Below, piece by piece: positions 32,731 to 37,688 of a DNA stretch of 37,688 nt. Within the stretch, counting starts at the first letter, position 1, and each line of letters begins with the position of its first letter. The notes under the pieces were generated by a model. The model did no database searches, was not told where the DNA came from, and saw only the letters and a list, made by a program, of their open reading frames with translations. Origin of the DNA: Tetmemena sp. SeJ-2015 (taxonomy: Eukaryota; Ciliophora; Spirotrichea; Sporadotrichida; Oxytrichidae); assembly GCA_027382625.1 (NCBI GenBank), contig JAJKFJ010022854.1, positions 1 through 37,688 on the forward strand, given 5' to 3'. A program made the translations under genes and the position numbers.

Positions 32731-35400
32731 TCATCCGATTTCGTTGGGAACCACCTCTGTGAAATAGTAAACATCTGTTTCCATATCGAAGATAGCTATA
32801 TCCTCTTGACTTATAAAAATTAAACAAGTAGACACTCACCACACTTAACTCTAAAGAAAAGCAGTTCAAATTTCTCGTCACTCTCTTTCACTATTTTCTT
32901 AGACCTCAATATTTTAGACTCATCCACAATGCAATTCACAACTTTAGAAGCTTAGAAGTCAGAAGAAATATTTTGCTTTACTTATTTTTTTCTCAGGCCA
33001 ACATATGAAAGAGGGGTGAAGCACTTTGCGCAAGAGATTTGAATTTTATTTTCTTAAATTTTACTTGACTATCTAAAAATAGTTTAATGATTGATAAAAT
33101 ATTCCTTTTTTGAATTTTAAATATTTTTGACTTTTGAAGTTTAGAGATATACTCTCCATTTAATTCATCTTCGCAAGGATTGTAGAGTAGATCATCGTAA
33201 GTTTAATTTTTTATTATTGTGTTTTCTGTGTTCATGCTACCTATATCGAAAGGACATTATCTATCTTAATTTTTCTGAGGGTTGGGATTTGGTTCTTCAT
33301 CGGATTTATAAAATTGTATATAATTTTAAAAACATTAAAGATGACTAGTCGTCAGGTTCTTATTTTGAATTTGAGATAGTGATGGATTCTTGAGATATGA
33401 TGCGCATTTGATCTTGTGCCCTGACTAAGAATGGATTAGTCAAAGTATTTCCATTAGTGTATGCTGAACTTTGTTGATTCCATAGTGGCTCTTTCGTAAT
33501 TTGAAATTAATTTGATATGTTTGTGTGAGAAGTATTTGACTTTGATTTGAGTCTATTTAAATTAAATGCAGCCTTTTGCTCTTGCTGTTTTCTGGTTTAA
33601 TCATACCACTCCATTTCTTTAAAATTACCATTATCTATGCTGTTATGAGTTTATAAATGAAAATAATCTTTGGAATCAATGGAAATAATTATTGATAAAG
33701 TCTGAAGTTGATGCTATATCTTTTATGTTTTATTATTCATTATTTACTTTGATCTTAAGACTTTTTAGTGAAGTTAAGTGATGATTTGAAACTGTCTATA
33801 AGTTTATTAGGTTCATTAAAGGATATTCTATGCTGATTTACCATTTAAGATTAGTCGCTCTTAATCTTCTTATCAAGAATTAGCTGGTCCTCTACATTTA
33901 TGGGGCTCTTCAGATTGCATACTTTAGACTTAAGAATAATATAAAATGCTCTTAATGCTGTATCTTGTATATCTATGCTCAGAGGCTTTGAACGATGCCC
34001 TCCCAGGGGATGAATTCAAATGTTAAAGCAATTGAATGTGAAAAATAATTGATGAATATAGAGCCTGAAGTTCGTCTTCTTCATCTTCATCTTCACCGAA
34101 AGGTTGGTGATTGAGGGTATTCATAGTCTTAAAAGGCTGGTCTTGATTAGCTTGGACTTTTCTATTTTATGATTGATCTAGCTAGCCTACATCTATTCCC
34201 ATTCTTTTCTAGCTAGATCTATATTAAAAAATTTGTAAGATGTATGGGAGTCTCTTATTCGAGAAGAACTTTAAGCATTTTGGGGTTTGAGGAAACTCAA
34301 GCCCAAGTCAACTATAGACCCATTCTTTATTTGAGAATGCAAACTTAGGTTACTCTACTCTTTCCCTAATTAGGGTATTGGCTGCAGGTTCAAGACATTA
34401 ATTTAGTCATTCAATCCTTGAGAGTCCTAATATGTATGATAGTTCATAGAGCTCTAGATGTTAGTAAACTCATCTATTACTCTAGTTTTATATTTAATTA
34501 TTTATAAGCTATACTTGGGATAAAAATAAAAGATATCATTTAAATCTCTGCCTGATAGTAGTTTATCTTTATTCTATAGAAGCACTTAGGCTTTTTATTG
34601 AGTTCCATCCTGATTGAAAACATGTAAATTTTAAAAGCTACTTTATTAATTTTGAGACTGCATGTTCGGCACTTGAACTTAAATAAATTAAATAACTTAA
34701 ATAACCTAAGGAGCTTGGTTGATATAGTTGTGAATTTCCAAGAAAGTATAATGATTTTGCATCTAAATAGGCATTTGGAAATTAATTCCATTGTAAGTCA
34801 CCTATTATGAATGTCTTCTCTGAGATTAATCAGGTCTCTAGGATGCTCCAAATTACTACTTCTGATCTTTAGATTATGAGAAGTTGCAACTTTCCCTAAT
34901 ATTCCTTTCTGTTTTTTCTTAAGGCTCTTTTTGCTTGATTTCCTCTACCTCACTTGAAGTTAAGTGCTCAATGTTTTTCATTTCTTCAGATAGAATTTCC
35001 TCTTAAAATACCTAGTTGATTTTTATCTCAGGGACTATATCCTTAAAGATCTAATCCATGCTCTTTTGCTCGTCAATTATACTTGAATCTTGCTTCTAGC
35101 TTTGATTATTCCTCAGTTTAGCTTTTCTCCTCTTAACTACTTTTTTATTTTAATCTCGAATTTATATACTCTAAAAATTAAATAGAGTCTAGATAGGGCT
35201 CCGAAAAATAGGTCTCATAAAAATATAGATGACAAAGGTTCCATTAAAATGCACATTTACAAGAACTATAAGGAATTTTCAAGAGAAATTCAATCAGCAA
35301 TTTTAAATTAGATTGCAGCTCTTCAAAATCATAAAATAATAATTTCTGCGCTGTCCATAATTTTCATATTTCCTTACCTGAAAGGATTCATAGAAACGAT
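32731..35400 (-). CDS. Q/N-rich C-terminal tail of the cyclic-nucleotide-gated channel, or a separate gene
   Basis: Nearly all of this stretch is open on the minus strand with TAA/TAG as glutamine and polar composition. Examples are KKVVKRRKAKLRNNQSQKQD, EEILSEEMKNIEHLTSSEVE, QALYSSIIFHIQLLQHLNSS, NFKEMEWYDQTRKQQEQKAA and NEPNKLIDSFKSSLNF. The end is clear: EDIAIFDMETDVYYFTEVVP followed by NEIG and TGA at 32731-32733. A short GT-AG intron (about 35 nt near 32.82 kb) joins FELLFFRVN to QEDIAIFD. The intron at 35171-35377 links this tail to sequence continuing from the channel, and I see no new start codon with a plausible 5' flank, so one long gene is favoured. No enzymatic domain is visible. 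Several IESs remain unplaced. Confidence 0.6.
35171..35377 (-). other. probable intron, 207 nt, GTAAGG...TTTTTAG
   Basis: Donor complementary to 35372-35377, acceptor at 35171-35172. The phase-0 join gives FNRFYESFQ then SIQIRDQNKKVVKRRK. Confidence 0.65.
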
Positions 35401-37688
35401 TAAACATAATTCAAGTTGATTTTGTGTTAAAATCTCATGCTAAAATCTAAGTCCTTAAAGTAAAGATAAAGTTTTTAAGTAATTGTTTATATACTCTCCT
35501 AAGCATTTTCATTTAACTTAAAGCTTTAATTTAGAGCATCTTCCCCAGTTCCTATCAATTACATCATTTCATCTAAACGCTAAGGGGTTGAATCCTATTT
35601 TTAAGATTTTATTTTAGAGAGATACCCCATTTTGGGTTTATCGATTTGTTAATTATCTGGTAGAATATTAGAGTCATTCATAACATTGTTGTAAAAGCTC
35701 CCCCAAGATTTATTCTACTGACTATAAGAGTTAATCGAAATATTCTTCGAGCTTTTCAAAAGCTTTTACTTTTTAGACAAGCAATCTAAAATTTCCTTAT
35801 CTGATTGGTCACTGATAACTATTTTAGAGGAGATCTTCGGTAACAATATATTATTTTGCATTTCTTTGGGCTTATTCTTTGCATATATAATGCTTTGAAT
35901 CTCTTTGAAAGGCTTGATTTGAATAGATCTACGCACAGTCTCATATAAAATTGAATTAATGAGTCTCTGATTCTGCTTACTGTTCAAGTTACTAATACTT
36001 TGACTATCTTCTATGGCTCTTACTATCGAATCTTTTCTTCTCTGCGATAATTTTAGTAAGCTCATTTTACTTCTTTGGTGGCTTAGTCCCCTGAACTTTA
36101 TTCACTGACATAGTTAAAAGGGGTGCTTTGTCATCAGAGTCATCGTCTTCATCTGTGACTTGAATCTAAGAATTGTTAACAGACTTAAATGCTCTCATAT
36201 CATCATCTGTCTTAAACTCATCTTCCTCTTCATCCTCTCTGAGAAAATATCAATAAAATAATGAGAGCTTCTTGAATAACTTCCTTAGGATTGTTAGAAT
36301 TGTTTAAAGGACCAATATCAAAGAATGGGATCTAAGTAGCAGCTGTACTTGCTGTTTTCTATTTAAAATGCATTTGAGGAGTGTCTATTTTCTCTGGGGT
36401 ATCGAAGTGCATGTACTAGTCGTTAAAAATCTCAAAGCTTTTAGAATCATCAGGTGAGTTATCAATAATATTTTAGTTGGATAACTTCGCTAGTGTCAAT
36501 TTCGTGGCTTTGGAGCTTGTCTTTTGCTATTTCATGATGCCTTAGTTTTTCTTTGCTACTGGAGAACCATTTTTCGTTTCTTCATTTTCCTCCTCCGCTA
36601 TCTCTTCAATCTAGCTCTACATCATTTAGGAACCATTTTCACAAGCACTAACTGAATTCTCATTTTATCTACTTTTGCTTCGTGAGAAATTATAATCAAG
36701 GAGTGAATTAGATCGAGAAGCCAAGCTGACTAACTTTGGGTTATCTTTATCTTGATACAGAGCCTCACTGATGTGAAAAGTGTGAGTGACAGTATTGTTC
36801 AAATTATTGGCTGATAAAGAAATTAAAATACTTTGAAGGGGTCTTCATTTTTTATTATAGTATTGACTGTTTGCTGCTTTCTTTTCAAGTTTCCTTTTTG
36901 CTTTTGGAACTTCTTGCAGTTGATAGATATATGACCTTCTTGGTGGCAAAGGTAGCACTTAATGCAAAGCATCCTTAAGTCCTTCTCATTATAGCTGACG
37001 TTATCTTTAATCCTATTGAAAAGTATCAAAGAATCTAAAGAGACTTAGTTTGCTAATTTCAAAAAGGGATCTCTCTTCAAGATAAGCAGCTCTGTGAAGT
37101 CTTTCGTTTTTATTGTTACCTGCCGGTTTAGATGGGTGAAGAAGCTTATCTCTCCAAAGTATGACTCCTTAAAATATAAACTTGTTCAGCTCACAAATCA
37201 GAGTTTTGCTTAAAGAAAAAATGAGCATATTAAACTTCTTCTATGGATAAGATTTACTCTACCAGTATAAACGTAGAATATTTCATCACCATTTTCCCCT
37301 TCAATTAGAATATTCTCATCTATATTGTAGGTGTTTTGACGAAACAGGAAAGTAAGATTACTGATGAACTCAATTGGGAATTTACTGAGGATATCGATTT
37401 TCTATAGAATTTTACCCTTTAGATAGATTATTACTCTATCTTTTAGGTTTTCATTGAGCAAGCTCATTAACTCCTCTTCCTCGATTTTATAAAGCTTTTT
37501 GAGTTCCCAGTTATATTCTAAGTATCTTTTGACTTAAGATCTCAATTCCTCTGGGAGCTACTTCTGCTTTAAAAACCTATCCACATATATCATACGCTCA
37601 CGGAATTGTGCGGCTAAGACATTAAAGCTACTAACTATTCTACCAATATCTCCGATTATATACGCAAATAGGGCAGAGGACAAAATCA
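35401..37688 (-). CDS. cyclic-nucleotide-gated-type K+ channel, C-linker/cNBD/CCHC part; N-terminus beyond right edge
   Basis: The window enters just after S6 (LFAYIIGDIGRIVSSFN). The C-linker follows: RMIYVDRFLKQKQLPEELRS and QVKRYLEYNWELKKLYKIEE. Then the cyclic-nucleotide-binding fold: ILSKFPIEFISNLTFLF, NIDENILIEGENGDEIFYVY, GRVNLIHRRSLYFKESYFGE and ISFFTHLNRQVTIKTKD (37.4-37.05 kb). The phosphate-binding cassette FGEISFFT lacks the usual RxA arginine (FTHLNRQ), so nucleotide binding is doubtful. After the cNBD comes a CCHC zinc knuckle, CYLCHQEGHISINC (C-x2-C-x4-H-x4-C, ~36.95 kb). An acidic, disordered tail follows (REDEEEDEFKTDDDMR, DEDDDSDDKAPLL) and then RRKDSIVRAIEDSQSISNLN. It probably continues into the Q-rich tail to 32731. 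Such channels set ciliary membrane potential in ciliates. Confidence 0.82.
37184..37237 (-). other. IES, 54 nt, pointer AAGTTTA (CNG channel)
   Basis: AAGTTTA (minus) at 37231-37237 and 37177-37183. Deletion joins YTGRVNLIHRRS to LYFKESYFGEISFFT inside the cNBD and removes a TGA. Confidence 0.88.

Noticed and set aside
32820..32860. IES with pointer AAGT near the end of the Q-rich tail
   Set aside because: Deleting between the AAGT copies gives the wrong frame. A 35-nt GT-AG intron one base different gives the open C-terminus ending NEIG.
1..37688. Pseudogenes with random frameshifts, or Euplotes-type programmed frameshifting
   Set aside because: The breaks coincide with AT-rich inserts bounded by direct repeats, and TAA/TAG are sense codons throughout, unlike Euplotes.
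1..37688. Telomeric C4A4 repeats, TBE-type transposons, tRNA or rRNA genes, CRISPR arrays
   Set aside because: I saw no C4A4 tracts, no transposase-like protein, no cloverleaf and no regularly spaced repeats.

Overview
The window reads as germline (micronuclear) DNA of a spirotrich ciliate, most likely a hypotrich of the Oxytricha/Stylonychia kind. Two lines of evidence support this. First, every recognisable protein is open only if TAA and TAG are read as glutamine and TGA is the sole stop. Second, the genes are cut every few hundred bases by short AT-rich inserts flanked by direct repeats of 2-9 bases with no fixed sequence (for example ATCAT, AAAGCCAAA, TTGATGC, CAAGACTC). Deleting an insert together with one repeat copy restores the frame and rejoins a conserved family motif. 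That is the MDS/IES/pointer layout of hypotrich germline genes. I placed 29 such inserts, from 14 to 1,072 nt. More must exist. Conventional GT-AG introns are also present (about 35-43 nt and 190-207 nt).

Layout. (1) 1-11 kb, minus strand: a cluster of GH31 (alpha-glucosidase family) genes. Copy A (<1-4028) is a type II membrane protein and copy B is at 4240-~9433. A third GH31-like C-terminal fragment at ~10.4-10.9 kb has no visible N-terminal half. Copies A and B both have altered catalytic residues. (2) 11410-15463, minus: a protein ending in a RAP domain, probably mitochondrial. (3) 15738-21135, plus, divergent from it: a type III beta-like phosphatidylinositol 4-kinase. (4) 21278-23564, minus: a BCS1-type AAA ATPase, tail to tail with the kinase. 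(5) 24053-31051, minus: a very large six-TM (TRP/polycystin-like) cation channel with an N-terminal beta-propeller-like region, split by a 1.07-kb insert. (6) 31477-~31.85 kb, plus: a small protein with an MGCC lipidation signal. (7) 31.9-32.7 kb: a convergent intergenic zone holding a near-perfect 51-bp inverted repeat. (8) 32731->37688, minus: a cyclic-nucleotide-gated-type K+ channel (C-linker, cNBD, CCHC knuckle) with a long Q-rich tail, cut by the right edge.

The genes do not look like a pathway. Each probably becomes its own small macronuclear chromosome after the inserts are removed. The shared theme is membrane and signalling: two ion channels, a lipid kinase, a lipidated small protein and membrane-anchored GH31 proteins. 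Because TGA is the only stop and the DNA is AT-rich, open frames of 100-190 codons arise by chance on both strands, so I accepted coding calls only where family motifs or in-frame joins support them.
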